Below are positions 1 to 8,361 of a DNA stretch of 8,361 bases, piece by piece. The notes under the pieces were generated by a model. It was not told the DNA's origin. It saw only the letters and a program-made list of their open reading frames with translations, and ran no database searches. The DNA lies in the NCBI GenBank assembly GCA_946478985.1, contig CAMLDZ010000130.1, forward strand, positions 1 through 8,361, given 5' to 3'. Each line of letters begins with the position of its first letter. Position 1 is the first letter of the stretch. The translations under genes and the position numbers were made by a program. The stretch comes from an uncultured Solimonas sp. GTDB lineage: Bacteria > Pseudomonadota > Gammaproteobacteria > Nevskiales > Nevskiaceae.

Positions 1-965
1 CGCAGGCTGCCGGCGGAGGCGATGCCGCGGCCGGCGAGGTCGAGCGCGGTGCCGTGATCGACCGAGGTGCGGACGATCGGCAGGCCCAGCGTGACGTTGA
101 TGGCCTCGCCGAAGCCGGCGTACTTGAGCACCGGCAGGCCCTGATCGTGGTACATCGCCAGCACGGCGTCGGCGTTGTCGAGCAGCTTGGGCGTGAACAG
201 CGTGTCGGCCGGCAGCGGGCCGATCGCGTGGATGCCGGCAGCCTGCGCGTCGGCGATCGCGGGGGCGATGATCTGCTGATCCTCCAGTCCCAGATGGCCG
301 CCTTCGCCGGCATGCGGATTGAGCCCGCAGACCAGGATGCGCGGCGAGGGGCGATGGAAATGGCGGCGCAGGTCGGCATCGAGGATCTGCAGGGTGTCGC
401 GGACGCGCTCGCGGGTCACCGCATCGGCCACCGCGCGCAGCGGCAGATGCGTGGTGACCAGCGCCACGCGCAGCGGCGGCGCATCGACGCGCGGCGCCTC
501 GGCCACCAGCATCATCACCGGCAGGCGCGCGCCGCTGCGTTCGGCGAGAAACTCGGTATGGCCGCTGAAGGCGACGCCGGCGTCGTTGATCACGCTCTTC
601 TGCACGGGCCCGGTGACCAGGGCGCCGGCACGGCCGGCGACGCAGATATCGATGGCCAGCCTCAGCGTGCGCAGCACGTAGTCGGCGTTACGGATGTCGA
701 GCGTGCCGGCTCGCGACGGTACGTCCAGGGCCACCGGCAGCACGGGCAGTACGCCCGGCTCATGCAGTTGCGCGGCAGCCTGCAGATCGCAGAGCCGTGT
801 CTGCAGCACGAGGCCGAGCGTCGCGGCGCGCGCCGCCAGCAGTTGCGGATCGGCGACGGCGACCAGCTCGGCGGGCCAGGGCTCCTGGGCGATCGCGGCG
901 ACCAGCTCAGGACCGATGCCGGCCGGTTCGCCCGGTGTCAGCAGGATGCGCGGGACCGCTTTCAT
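1..965 (-). CDS. pdxA: 4-hydroxythreonine-4-phosphate dehydrogenase PdxA (3' end cut off by window edge)
   Basis: PdxA oxidises 4-phosphohydroxy-L-threonine with NAD in the DXP-dependent pathway to pyridoxal 5'-phosphate, in the cytosol. I translated parts of the minus strand by hand from the ATG at 965-963. The N-terminus reads [20 protein letters not shown], typical of the family. Further on come [14 protein letters not shown], the substrate-binding GHTEF (His136), TTHLPL (His173), NPHAGEGG (His218), YHDQGL (His273) and [16 protein letters not shown] near the end. His173, His218 and His273 sit seven residues later than the E. coli metal ligands 166, 211 and 266, explained by a short insertion (around PRVDAPP) before TTHLPL. 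There are 321 codons in the window; against the E. coli protein (329 residues) about 15 are missing past the left edge. No frameshift was met in the stretches read. The gene starts 16 bases after surA and lacks a strong Shine-Dalgarno, so it is probably co-transcribed with surA. Confidence 0.96.
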   Translation of the reverse strand, partial: MKAVPRILLTPGEPAGIGPELVAAIAQEPWPAELVAVADPQLLAARAATLGLVLQTRLCDLQAAAQLHEPGVLPVLPVALDVPSRAGTLDIRNADYVLRTLRLAIDICVAGRAGALVTGPVQKSVINDAGVAFSGHTEFLAERSGARLPVMMLVAEAPRVDAPPLRVALVTTHLPLRAVADAVTRERVRDTLQILDADLRRHFHRPSPRILVCGLNPHAGEGGHLGLEDQQIIAPAIADAQAAGIHAIGPLPADTLFTPKLLDNADAVLAMYHDQGLPVLKYAGFGEAINVTLGLPIVRTSVDHGTALDLAGRGIASAGSL

Positions 966-981
966 CCTGCGCGCATCCGGC

Positions 982-2325
982 CTACGACAGCTTCTTGGCC
1001 GCTTCAGCGTCGCTCGGCAGGCGGTATTCGATATAGGCCTCGTTGCGCAGGCGGCGCACCCAGACCTCGAATTCCTCCTCCGACTTGCGCGTGCCGATCG
1101 CCTGGCGGGCCTGCATGCGCTTCTGCTCGTCGGTGACGTCGCGGTCGCGGCGCTCCAGCACCTGGGCGACGTGATAGCCGAACTGGGTACGGAACGGCTG
1201 CGAGATCTCGTTGATCTTCAGCTCGTCCAGGGCCGACTGGAACTCCGGCACGAACACGCCGGGCGGCTGGAAGCCGAGGTCGCCGGCGCTGTTCTTGGAG
1301 CCCGGATCGTCCGAAAACTGCTTGGCCAGCTTGGCGAAGTCGCCGCCGCTCTGCAGCTGCTTGTAGACGTCCTGCGCCTGCGCGCGCGCCTGCTCGTCGT
1401 CGCGGATGGCGTTGGTGGTGATCAGGATGTGCCGCGCGTGCGTCTCGACCACGGTCTTGCGTTCGGCACCGCCGCGCGTGTCGGCCAGCTTGATCAGGTG
1501 GAAGCCGCTGCCGGTCTCGAAGACCTCGCTGGTGTCACCGACCTTGAGCTTGCTGACCGCCACCGCGAATGCGGTCGGCAGGTCGGCGGCGCGGCGCCAG
1601 TCCAGATCGCCGCCCTGCAGCGCCTGCTGGCCATTGGAGTTGGCGATCGCCAACTGTGCGAAATCCTCGCCGGCGCGGATGCGCTTGAGGATGTCGGCGG
1701 CCTTGGCGCGGGCCTGGTCGCGCGCCGCCTGTCCGGCGCCGTCCGGTACCGCGATCAGGATGTGCGAGAGGCGGAAATCCTTGTCGCCCTCGATGCCGCC
1801 CTGCACGGCGAGGTAGGCGTCGACATCCTGCTCGGAGACGAAGACATGGCTGTCGACTTCCTTGGCGCGCAGGCGCTGCATGGTCAGCTCGTCGCGAACC
1901 TGCTCGCGCAGCGCCAGGTAGTCCATGCCCTCGCTGCGCAAGGCCTCGGCGAACGACGCCAGGCTCATGCCGCCCTGGCGGGCCAGCTTGTTCAGAACCT
2001 CGTTGAGATCCTTGTCGTCGATGCGGATGCCGGCCTGCTTGGCGCGCTGCGTCTGCACCCGCATCGTCAGCAGCTGGTCGAGCACCTGGGCGCGCAGGAT
2101 GTCTTCCGGCGGATTGCCGAGGCCGCGCTTGGTGATCTGCGCGCGCGCCTGGCCGATGGCGGCGTCCAGCTCGCTCTGCAGGATCACGTCGTCGTTGACG
2201 ACAACGATGATGCGGTCCAGCGTTTCGCCGGCGGCGATGGCGGGCTGCGCCAGACCGAGGACGGCGCTGAGCAGCGCGCTGGCGGCGAGGGCAAAAAGGG
2301 TAGTCGGCAAGCGGAAGCGCAGCAT
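982..2325 (-). CDS. surA: Periplasmic chaperone / peptidyl-prolyl isomerase SurA
   Basis: SurA escorts unfolded outer-membrane beta-barrel proteins, LptD among them, through the periplasm to the BAM complex. The 447-residue product is close to the E. coli length (428). Residues 1-31 form a signal peptide: MLRFR n-region, a long Ala/Leu core and a probable cut near AIA-AGE. Residues 34-60 carry the SurA start motif ([19 protein letters not shown]), followed by the helical chaperone domain to about 175. Two parvulin-type rotamase domains follow: about 184-284 (from [11 protein letters not shown] to GSGFHLIKL) and about 295-394 (ARHILI, then [25 protein letters not shown], ending [12 protein letters not shown]). 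A final helix, about 398-435, returns to the N-terminal domain in this family. The ATG at 2325-2323 gives a complete signal peptide; an AAGAAG stretch lies about 14 bases upstream, rather far for a ribosome site. It lies downstream of lptD and just upstream of pdxA, the usual cluster. Confidence 0.97.
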   Translation of the reverse strand: MLRFRLPTTLFALAASALLSAVLGLAQPAIAAGETLDRIIVVVNDDVILQSELDAAIGQARAQITKRGLGNPPEDILRAQVLDQLLTMRVQTQRAKQAGIRIDDKDLNEVLNKLARQGGMSLASFAEALRSEGMDYLALREQVRDELTMQRLRAKEVDSHVFVSEQDVDAYLAVQGGIEGDKDFRLSHILIAVPDGAGQAARDQARAKAADILKRIRAGEDFAQLAIANSNGQQALQGGDLDWRRAADLPTAFAVAVSKLKVGDTSEVFETGSGFHLIKLADTRGGAERKTVVETHARHILITTNAIRDDEQARAQAQDVYKQLQSGGDFAKLAKQFSDDPGSKNSAGDLGFQPPGVFVPEFQSALDELKINEISQPFRTQFGYHVAQVLERRDRDVTDEQKRMQARQAIGTRKSEEEFEVWVRRLRNEAYIEYRLPSDAEAAKKLS

Positions 2326-2358
2326 AGCGATCGGTCAGGCTCTTCTTGGAAGCGGGGG

Positions 2359-2364
2359 ATTATC
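2359..2364 (-). promoter_or_regulatory. Possible -10 element for surA in the lptD-surA gap
   Basis: On the minus strand this reads GATAAT, five of six bases of the sigma-70 -10 consensus, in an otherwise very GC-rich gap. Transcription would begin near 2352 and leave a leader of about 27 bases before the surA ATG. No recognisable -35 lies 16-18 bases upstream, where the sequence is the GCCGGC repeat. SurA may simply be read from the lptD transcript; this would be a secondary internal promoter at best. Confidence 0.25.
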
Positions 2365-2377
2365 CACGATGCCGCGC

Positions 2378-2395
2378 GCCGGCGCCGGCGCCGGC
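2378..2395. repeat. Three tandem GCCGGC units between lptD and surA
   Basis: Three perfect copies of the palindromic hexamer GCCGGC lie back to back, 28 bases after the lptD stop codon. Each unit is self-complementary, so the transcript could fold into a very GC-rich stem. No T-run follows on the minus strand, so it is not a classic intrinsic terminator. It could shield the lptD 3' end or damp read-through into surA. The repeat is directly visible; any function is inference. Confidence 0.55.
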
Positions 2396-2423
2396 CTTGG
2401 CTCGGGCGGACGGGCGTGGACGG

Positions 2424-4643
2424 TTAGTAGACATCGTCGTCGACGCGCAAGTTCGGGAAGCCCGAGCCGATCTGGCCGAGGCCCTTGAGTTCCAGCTGCA
2501 CATAGACACCGTTGTTGAAGTTGCCTTGCGAGTCGCTGATGTAGCGGCGCATGGCGACGTTGGCGGCCCAGCAGCAGGTTTCGTAACGCAGGCCCGCGTA
2601 GGCGTCCAGCGTCTGTTCTTCCTCCAGCGAGTAACGCAAGCGGCCGGCGAGGCTGAACGGTCCGAACAGCGGCGTGACGGCGGTGAGATCGGTCTGTTCG
2701 AGCAGGCCGCGGCGGTAGCGGTAGGCGGCCTCGAACAGGCGGCGGCCGTCGTCGCGGTAGCGGATCGCGATCGCGCCGCGGGTGAAGCGCGAGCTTTCCG
2801 GCGACCACTGGGTCAGCGCCCGCGTGCCCCAGCGCTCGGACAGGTTGTAGATGACCTCGCCGATGAAGTCGGTGGCGCCGTTGTCCGGGATCGGCTGGTT
2901 GGGCAGACCCACCGTCGGCGCCTCGATGCGGTACAGCTGGCCGACGCTGACCTGGGCCTTGACGCCGCCCGTCGACGGATCGAGCTGGCGCGCGGTCAGC
3001 GCCATGGCCACCTGATTGGCGTCGCCGATGCGGTCCAGCCCCGAGAAACGGTTGCGCGCGAACAGCTGGGTGAAATCGAAGTCCGGCTGGCCGCCGTCGA
3101 ACACCGGCAGCGCGCTCTGGTCGCGGTGCGGGGCGTACAGGTAGAACAGCCGCGGCTCCAGCGTCTGCGGCGTGCCGTCGGCGAGCAGGCGCTCGAAGCG
3201 CAGGCCGTACTCGGCGCTGAAGATCGGCAGGCTGCGATCCGGCGAACTCGGCTCGCCCGCCTCGGTGCTGGTCAGTTCGTAGGTGGTGTAGTGGTAATCG
3301 ACGCGCGCTTCGCCGTACCAGGACAGCGCGTCGCGCTCGATCTTCAGGTACGGCGCGACGTCGACACGCTGGCCCTCGACCGAGTTGTCGCGCGCGAAGT
3401 TGACGTATTCGCCGTCGATGCCGAGCCGCGAATACAGGAAGCTGTTGCGGGTCTGCGCGCTGAACAGCACCTGCGGCAGGCGGCGATAAGGGTCTTCCGC
3501 CGCTTCCAGATTGCTGGCGACGCGCTGGTAGTCCTGCGCCAGCACCTGGATCGAGTACTTGGCGGGCGCCTGGTAGTTGAAGCGGGCGCTGCGCTCGATG
3601 AACGAGATCGAGCTGAGGTCGATGTCGCCGCCGAGGTCTTCGAAGTAGGTCGGGTCGCTGACGTCGTTGTACTGCACGTCCATCGACAGATGCGGACTCA
3701 GCAGGCCCTCGTGGCGCCACTTGAGATAGTCGCGGCGTTCGTGGGTGACGCGGTCGCGGTCCAGATACTGGTAGCCGATCTGGCCTTCGGCGCTGGCGAA
3801 CAGGTAGCGGCCGTCGCCGCCGATCTGGAAGCCGCGTTCGGACATGTAGCGCGGCGTCAGCGTCAGGTCATAGTTCGGCGCCAGGTTCAGGTAGACCGGC
3901 TGGCGGACGTCGAAGCCGGTGCGGTCGGTGTCGCCGACGATCGGGTAGAGCAGGCCGCTGCGGCGGCGGTCGTCGATCGGGAACTGCAGCCAGGGGCTGT
4001 AGAAGATCGGCACGCCGAGAAAGCGCAGCCGCGCGTTGTGGGCGGTGCCCAGGCCTTCTTCCTGATCGAGCTGGATGCGGCTGGCTTCCAGGTACCAGTC
4101 GTTGTTGCCGGGTGCGCAGCTGGTGTAGCGCGCGCTCCTGAGGTCGGCGGTCTTGTCGCCGCGCACTTCCATGCGCGCCGCATCGCCGCGCGCCGAGCGC
4201 GACATCAGCGTGAACTGGTTGTCGGTAAACAGGCCGGTCTGGTCGTCGAAGTCCAGCTCGGTGTGCCTGGACTCGATGACGTAATCCTTGCTGCGGAAGC
4301 GCGAGGTGCCGTCGATGATGGCGCGTTTCTCGGCGTCGTCGTAGTCGAGCTGTTCGGCAGTGATCTCGCGATCGTCCTGGCGGACCCGCACCGAGCCGAG
4401 CATCTGCGACAGGCCTTCCTCGCTGAGGTCGACCTCGTCGGCGTTGATGTGGATCTTGCCGTCGTGCTCGCCGGACAAGGGCGGCAGGCCGTCGCTCATC
4501 TGCGGGCATGACGAGGCGATCTTGATTTTCTTGTCCTGATAATCCGAGGTCGTCGTCAGCGAGCCCTGTTGCGCGAAGGCGGGCATCACCGCGATGAACC
4601 CCATGCCGATCAGGTGCCAGCGCAGGCCGTGGAGTCGAGGCAA
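2424..4643 (-). CDS. lptD: LPS-assembly outer membrane protein LptD
   Basis: LptD, with the lipoprotein LptE, forms the outer-membrane translocon that places lipopolysaccharide on the cell surface. With a TTG start at 4643-4641 the protein has 739 residues (E. coli 784). Residues 1-24 make a good signal peptide: PRLHGLRWHLIG n-region, hydrophobic core, AFA-QQ cut. Residues about 62-170 match the LptA/OstA-like periplasmic domain (KIHINADEVDLSEEG onward). From about 195 to the end is the beta-barrel with frequent aromatic residues, ending in Tyr after DDDV, as expected of a BAM substrate. All four cysteines used for the LptD disulfides are present: Cys46, Cys176 (YTSCAPGNNDW) and the pair Cys690-Cys691 (ETCCW). 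Start choice: the ATG at 4604 would leave a stub of a signal peptide with no basic residues, while the GTG at 4799 would add 52 non-conserved-looking residues and run across the amgK start. AGAAG stands seven bases before the TTG. Confidence 0.95.
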   Translation of the reverse strand: MPRLHGLRWHLIGMGFIAVMPAFAQQGSLTTTSDYQDKKIKIASSCPQMSDGLPPLSGEHDGKIHINADEVDLSEEGLSQMLGSVRVRQDDREITAEQLDYDDAEKRAIIDGTSRFRSKDYVIESRHTELDFDDQTGLFTDNQFTLMSRSARGDAARMEVRGDKTADLRSARYTSCAPGNNDWYLEASRIQLDQEEGLGTAHNARLRFLGVPIFYSPWLQFPIDDRRRSGLLYPIVGDTDRTGFDVRQPVYLNLAPNYDLTLTPRYMSERGFQIGGDGRYLFASAEGQIGYQYLDRDRVTHERRDYLKWRHEGLLSPHLSMDVQYNDVSDPTYFEDLGGDIDLSSISFIERSARFNYQAPAKYSIQVLAQDYQRVASNLEAAEDPYRRLPQVLFSAQTRNSFLYSRLGIDGEYVNFARDNSVEGQRVDVAPYLKIERDALSWYGEARVDYHYTTYELTSTEAGEPSSPDRSLPIFSAEYGLRFERLLADGTPQTLEPRLFYLYAPHRDQSALPVFDGGQPDFDFTQLFARNRFSGLDRIGDANQVAMALTARQLDPSTGGVKAQVSVGQLYRIEAPTVGLPNQPIPDNGATDFIGEVIYNLSERWGTRALTQWSPESSRFTRGAIAIRYRDDGRRLFEAAYRYRRGLLEQTDLTAVTPLFGPFSLAGRLRYSLEEEQTLDAYAGLRYETCCWAANVAMRRYISDSQGNFNNGVYVQLELKGLGQIGSGFPNLRVDDDVY

Positions 4644-4650
4644 GAGTGGA

Positions 4651-4655
4651 CTTCT
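4651..4655 (-). promoter_or_regulatory. Ribosome binding site supporting the lptD TTG start
   Basis: AGAAG on the minus strand is seven bases upstream of the TTG at 4643. It is a modest Shine-Dalgarno match, but the only one at proper distance from any candidate lptD start, and it favours TTG over the ATG at 4604, which has no purine-rich stretch before it. It would fall off the transcript if the promoter at 4657-4685 were used. Confidence 0.4.
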
Positions 4656-4656
4656 A

Positions 4657-4685
4657 CTTGTAAGACGTCTGATTAAGGGCGGCAA
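4657..4685 (-). promoter_or_regulatory. Candidate sigma-70 promoter for the lptD operon
   Basis: On the minus strand, TTGCCG (4685-4680, four of six) and TACAAG (4662-4657, four of six) are separated by exactly 17 bases. Initiation would fall near 4650, only a few bases before the TTG start of lptD, which would make a nearly leaderless message. A weaker alternative further upstream is TTGCAC (4713-4708) with CAAGCT (4690-4685), also 17 bases apart; it would leave about 35 bases of leader and keep the ribosome site. The sequence alone does not decide between them. Confidence 0.35.
4663..4670. promoter_or_regulatory. Eight-base palindrome AGACGTCT in the lptD promoter spacer
   Basis: AGACGTCT is a perfect palindrome lying between the -35 and -10 candidates of the lptD promoter, inside the most AT-rich pocket of the intergenic region. 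The symmetry does not extend into the flanks. It could be an operator half-site or chance; an eight-base palindrome is weak evidence. Confidence 0.15.
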
Positions 4686-4719
4686 GCTTGGCGCAGGCCG
4701 GCGCGGGGTGCAATCGGCA

Positions 4720-4726
4720 AAGTTCC
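4720..4726 (-). promoter_or_regulatory. Perfect sigma-E-like -35 box (GGAACTT) upstream of lptD
   Basis: The minus strand carries GGAACTT, the canonical -35 of envelope-stress sigma-E promoters. E. coli lptD is known to be in the sigma-E regulon, which makes the position suggestive. However, 15-17 bases downstream the sequence is CG-rich with no TCTRA or TCAAA-type -10, so half of the promoter is missing. It also lies about 77 bases before the lptD TTG, a plausible distance. Confidence 0.2.
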
Positions 4727-4740
4727 CGTCGCCGCTCGGG

Positions 4741-4746
4741 TATGCT
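4741..4746 (+). promoter_or_regulatory. Candidate -10 element for the amgK operon
   Basis: TATGCT matches the -10 consensus at four of six positions and stands in GC-rich surroundings. No convincing -35 is found 16-18 bases upstream. Initiation would be near 4753, about six bases before the amgK ATG, implying a leaderless or near-leaderless message; this agrees with the lack of any Shine-Dalgarno before that ATG. Confidence 0.35.
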
Positions 4747-4758
4747 GTTGTGCACTGC

Positions 4759-6521
<1,763 letters not shown>

Positions 6522-6543
6522 TCAGGTCCTGCCGATTGCCATC

Positions 6544-7890
6544 ATGAGTGTTCCGACTCCATCGACCCTGCCGTCCGCCGAACTGCTGCGCGAGCGCCTG
6601 AGCCAGGTCCTCGCCCGTGCCCGCGCCGGCGGCGCCAGCGCCGCCGAAGCCAGCATCTCGGCCAGCCGCGGCCTGTCGGTCAATGTCCGCAATGGCGAGG
6701 TCGAGACGCTGGAATTCCAGCAGGACCGCGAGCTGGGCCTGACGGTCTACATGGGCCAGCGCAAGGGCAATGCCTCGACCGGCGACTGGAGCGAGTCGGG
6801 CATCGCCCAGGCCGTCGCCGCCGCGTTGGCGATCGCCTCGGCCACCGGCGAGGACCCGGCCAACGGCCTGGCCGATCCGGCGCTGATGGCAAGGAATTTT
6901 CCCGATCTGGATCTCGAACACCCCTGGGATCTCGGTGCCGAGGCGGCCGTCGATCTGGCGCGCGCCTGCGAGGCCGCGGCGCTGGCGGTCGACGCGCGCG
7001 TCACCGGCAGCGAAGGCGCCGGCGTCTCCAGCCATCGCGGCATCTCCGGTTATGCCAACACCCATGGCTTCACCGGCATCCGCCGCGGCACGCAGCACAG
7101 CCTGAGTTGCGCGGTGATCGCCAGCCAGGACGACGACATGCAGCGCGACTACTGGTACAGCAATTCACGCGTGCCGGGCGAACTGCTGACGCCGGAAGCG
7201 CTGGGACGCCGTGCCGGCGAGCGCGCGGTGGCGCGCCTGGGCGCGCGCAAGCTGTCGACACGCAGCGCGCCGGTGCTGCTGCCGCCGGAACTGGCGCGCG
7301 GCTTCTGGGGGCATTTCGTCGGGGCGATTTCCGGCGGTGCGCTGTACCGCAAGGCCAGCTTCCTGGTCGACCGCCTGGGCTCGGAGGTGTTCTCGCCGAA
7401 GGTCACGCTGCGGCAGTTGCCCTATCTGCCGCGCGCCGCCGCCAGCGCCGCCTGGGATCACGAGGGCGTGGCGACGCAGGAGCGCACGCTGGTCGACGCC
7501 GGCCGCCTCGAAGGCTGGCTGCTCGGCAGCTATTCGGCGCGCAAGCTCGGCCTGCAGACCACCGGCAACGCCGGCGGCGTGTTCAACCTGATCGTCGAGC
7601 CCGGCAAACTGGATTTCGCCGGCCTGCTGCGCGAGATGGGCCAGGGCCTGCTGGTCACCGAGCTGCTCGGCCACGGCAGCAACCTGGTTACCGGCGACTA
7701 CTCGCGCGGCGCCGCCGGCTTCTGGGTCGAGAACGGCGAGATCGCCTATCCGGTCGATGAGCTGACCATCGCCGGCAATCTTTCCGACATGTTCCGGCGC
7801 GTCGCCGCGGTCGGCAGCGACGTCGATGCCCGCGCCGGCGTGCGCACCGGCTCGGTGCTGATCGACGGCATGACGATCGCCGGGCACTGA
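6544..7890 (+). CDS. pmbA: Metalloprotease-related subunit PmbA/TldE
   Basis: PmbA (TldE) is the non-catalytic partner in the TldD/TldE heterodimer, a cytosolic peptidase that degrades unfolded peptides, matures some ribosomally made peptides (microcin B17 in E. coli) and acts on the CcdA antitoxin. The 448 residues match the E. coli length (450). An N-terminal TldD/PmbA domain spans about 35-105, a middle domain about 125-235 and the C-terminal domain about 240-446. The near-C-terminal signature NLVTGDYSRGAAGFWVENGEI is at 380-400, followed by EMTIAGN-like ELTIAGNL and a closing IAGH. As expected for TldE, there is no HExxxH zinc motif. It begins 22 bases after murU with no evident ribosome site or terminator between, so it probably belongs to the amgK transcript. 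tldD is not in the window. Confidence 0.94.
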   Translation: MSVPTPSTLPSAELLRERLSQVLARARAGGASAAEASISASRGLSVNVRNGEVETLEFQQDRELGLTVYMGQRKGNASTGDWSESGIAQAVAAALAIASATGEDPANGLADPALMARNFPDLDLEHPWDLGAEAAVDLARACEAAALAVDARVTGSEGAGVSSHRGISGYANTHGFTGIRRGTQHSLSCAVIASQDDDMQRDYWYSNSRVPGELLTPEALGRRAGERAVARLGARKLSTRSAPVLLPPELARGFWGHFVGAISGGALYRKASFLVDRLGSEVFSPKVTLRQLPYLPRAAASAAWDHEGVATQERTLVDAGRLEGWLLGSYSARKLGLQTTGNAGGVFNLIVEPGKLDFAGLLREMGQGLLVTELLGHGSNLVTGDYSRGAAGFWVENGEIAYPVDELTIAGNLSDMFRRVAAVGSDVDARAGVRTGSVLIDGMTIAGH

Positions 7891-7895
7891 TCGTG

Positions 7896-8303
7896 ATGCA
7901 ATCGCGCACGCTCAGCGTCCACATCGAGCGGCCGCAATCGCAGGTCTACGATTTCCTGGCCGAGCCGGCGCATTTCGCGCAGTGGGCGAGCGGACTCGGC
8001 ACGGACTTGCAGCGGGCCGGCGATGACTGGATCGCGCAGACCGGGGCCGGCCCGGTGCGCGTGCGCTTCACACCGCGCAATCCCCATGGCGTGCTCGATC
8101 ACCGCGTGCTGCTGCCGGACGGCAGCGCCGTCGAGGTGCCGATGCGGGCGATCGTCAACGGTCAAGGCTGTGAGGTGCTGCTGACGCTGCTGCGGCAGCC
8201 GGCGATGAGCGATGCGCAGTTCGCCGCCGATGCCGATTGGGTGCTGCGCGATCTGCAGGCGCTCAAGGCCCTGCTGGAAGCCGGCGACCCTGCACGCGCG
8301 TAG
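7896..8303 (+). CDS. SRPBCC (START-like) family protein of unknown function
   Basis: The 135-residue product has the helix-grip pattern of the SRPBCC/polyketide-cyclase-like superfamily: a first strand (RTLSVHIERP), a helix typical of the family start (QSQVYDFLAEPAHFAQWASGL), alternating strands through the middle (WIAQTGAGPVRVRFTPRN, GVLDHRVLLPDG, EVPMRAIVNGQGCEVLLTLLRQP) and a long C-terminal helix (SDAQFAADADWVLRDLQALKALLEA) that would close a hydrophobic cavity. Such proteins bind small hydrophobic ligands, but no ligand can be named and no catalytic residues are evident. There is no signal peptide or membrane segment. The start is the ATG five bases after the pmbA stop; a GTG one codon earlier (7893) is equally in frame. 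It probably relies on coupling to pmbA. Confidence 0.8.
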   Translation: MQSRTLSVHIERPQSQVYDFLAEPAHFAQWASGLGTDLQRAGDDWIAQTGAGPVRVRFTPRNPHGVLDHRVLLPDGSAVEVPMRAIVNGQGCEVLLTLLRQPAMSDAQFAADADWVLRDLQALKALLEAGDPARA

Positions 8304-8315
8304 GCCTTAGGGCCT
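8302..8315 (+). terminator. Small hairpin straight after the last gene, possible weak terminator
   Basis: AGGCC and GGCCT flank a TTAG loop, giving a perfect five-pair stem that begins inside the stop codon of the SRPBCC gene and is followed by GTTAA. The stem is short and there is no U-tract, so intrinsic termination would be inefficient. The same bases might instead belong to the end of a mobile element. Confidence 0.25.
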
Positions 8316-8325
8316 GTTAACGCTA

Positions 8326-8360
8326 TGGCCGCCGCTGTGATGCCACCCGCTTTGCGGCCA
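8326..8360. repeat. Seven-base inverted repeat at the right edge
   Basis: TGGCCGC (8326-8332) and GCGGCCA (8354-8360) are exact inverted copies separated by 21 bases. In DNA this rich in GGCC words a match of seven can arise by chance. Bases 8304-8361 hold no gene I can support. Confidence 0.25.
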
Positions 8361-8361
8361 G

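Noticed and set aside
54..1136. Plus-strand open frame (360 codons) opposite pdxA
   Set aside because: The minus strand encodes PdxA with conserved catalytic histidines. The plus frame is rich in Arg, Gln, Asp and Gly and crosses the pdxA-surA junction.
694..2427. Plus-strand open frame (577 codons) opposite surA and the start of pdxA
   Set aside because: It spans two real genes in antisense and the gaps around them, and has no recognisable motif.
2335..3720. Minus-strand 461-codon frame inside lptD in another reading frame
   Set aside because: Arg/Pro/Ala-rich shadow of lptD with no domain; lptD continues uninterrupted through it, so it is not a frameshift product.
2346..4511. Long plus-strand open frame (721 codons) opposite lptD
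   Set aside because: It is the mirror of a well-supported lptD with all family motifs. The translation is dominated by Val, Ala, Arg and Glu with no domain, as expected of antisense frames in GC-rich DNA.
4594..4758. N-terminal extension of AmgK to an upstream ATG at 4594
   Set aside because: It would add 55 residues overlapping the lptD signal-peptide region in antisense, and the added sequence has no family-like features.
6522..6543. CTGATCAGG near the murU stop as a terminator
   Set aside because: The CCTGATCAGG palindrome has no loop of usable size and no T-run. The 22-base gap is better seen as an intra-operon spacer.

Overview
The window is high-GC, densely coding DNA from a gammaproteobacterium. 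The gene order is the best clue: lptD-surA-pdxA on the minus strand, with amgK-murU diverging from lptD on the plus strand. From memory, this matches the arrangement in Pseudomonas and related high-GC gammaproteobacteria. The composition and the different downstream genes (pmbA, then a small SRPBCC gene) would also fit Xanthomonadales or Nevskiales relatives. That placement is inference; no marker in the window fixes the genus.

Layout. Minus strand, read right to left: lptD (about 4643-2424, LPS insertion at the outer membrane), a 98-base gap, surA (2325-982, periplasmic chaperone), a 16-base gap, and pdxA (965 to beyond the left edge, pyridoxal phosphate synthesis; about 15 C-terminal codons missing). 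Plus strand, read left to right: amgK (4759-5811) and murU (5808-6521), overlapping by four bases; pmbA/tldE (6544-7890); and a 135-residue SRPBCC-fold protein of unknown function (7896-8303). The last 58 bases hold a small hairpin, a further inverted repeat and possibly the edge of a mobile element.

How the genes fit together. The minus-strand genes link outer-membrane assembly (SurA helps fold beta-barrels, LptD among them) to a cofactor gene. The plus-strand pair recycles peptidoglycan amino sugars: AmgK makes the 1-phosphate of N-acetylmuramate, and MurU turns it into UDP-MurNAc, bypassing the fosfomycin-sensitive MurA step. Both directions start from one compact intergenic region of about 115 bases, so two envelope pathways share one control region. 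PmbA/TldE is half of the TldD/TldE peptidase; its catalytic partner TldD is not in the window.

I see no tRNA, rRNA, CRISPR array, complete insertion sequence, toxin-antitoxin or phage gene, and no clear new system. Coding is almost continuous. The points worth a second look are the crowded lptD/amgK control region with weak or non-canonical starts, the co-directional tail pmbA-SRPBCC behind murU, and the sequence change at the right edge.
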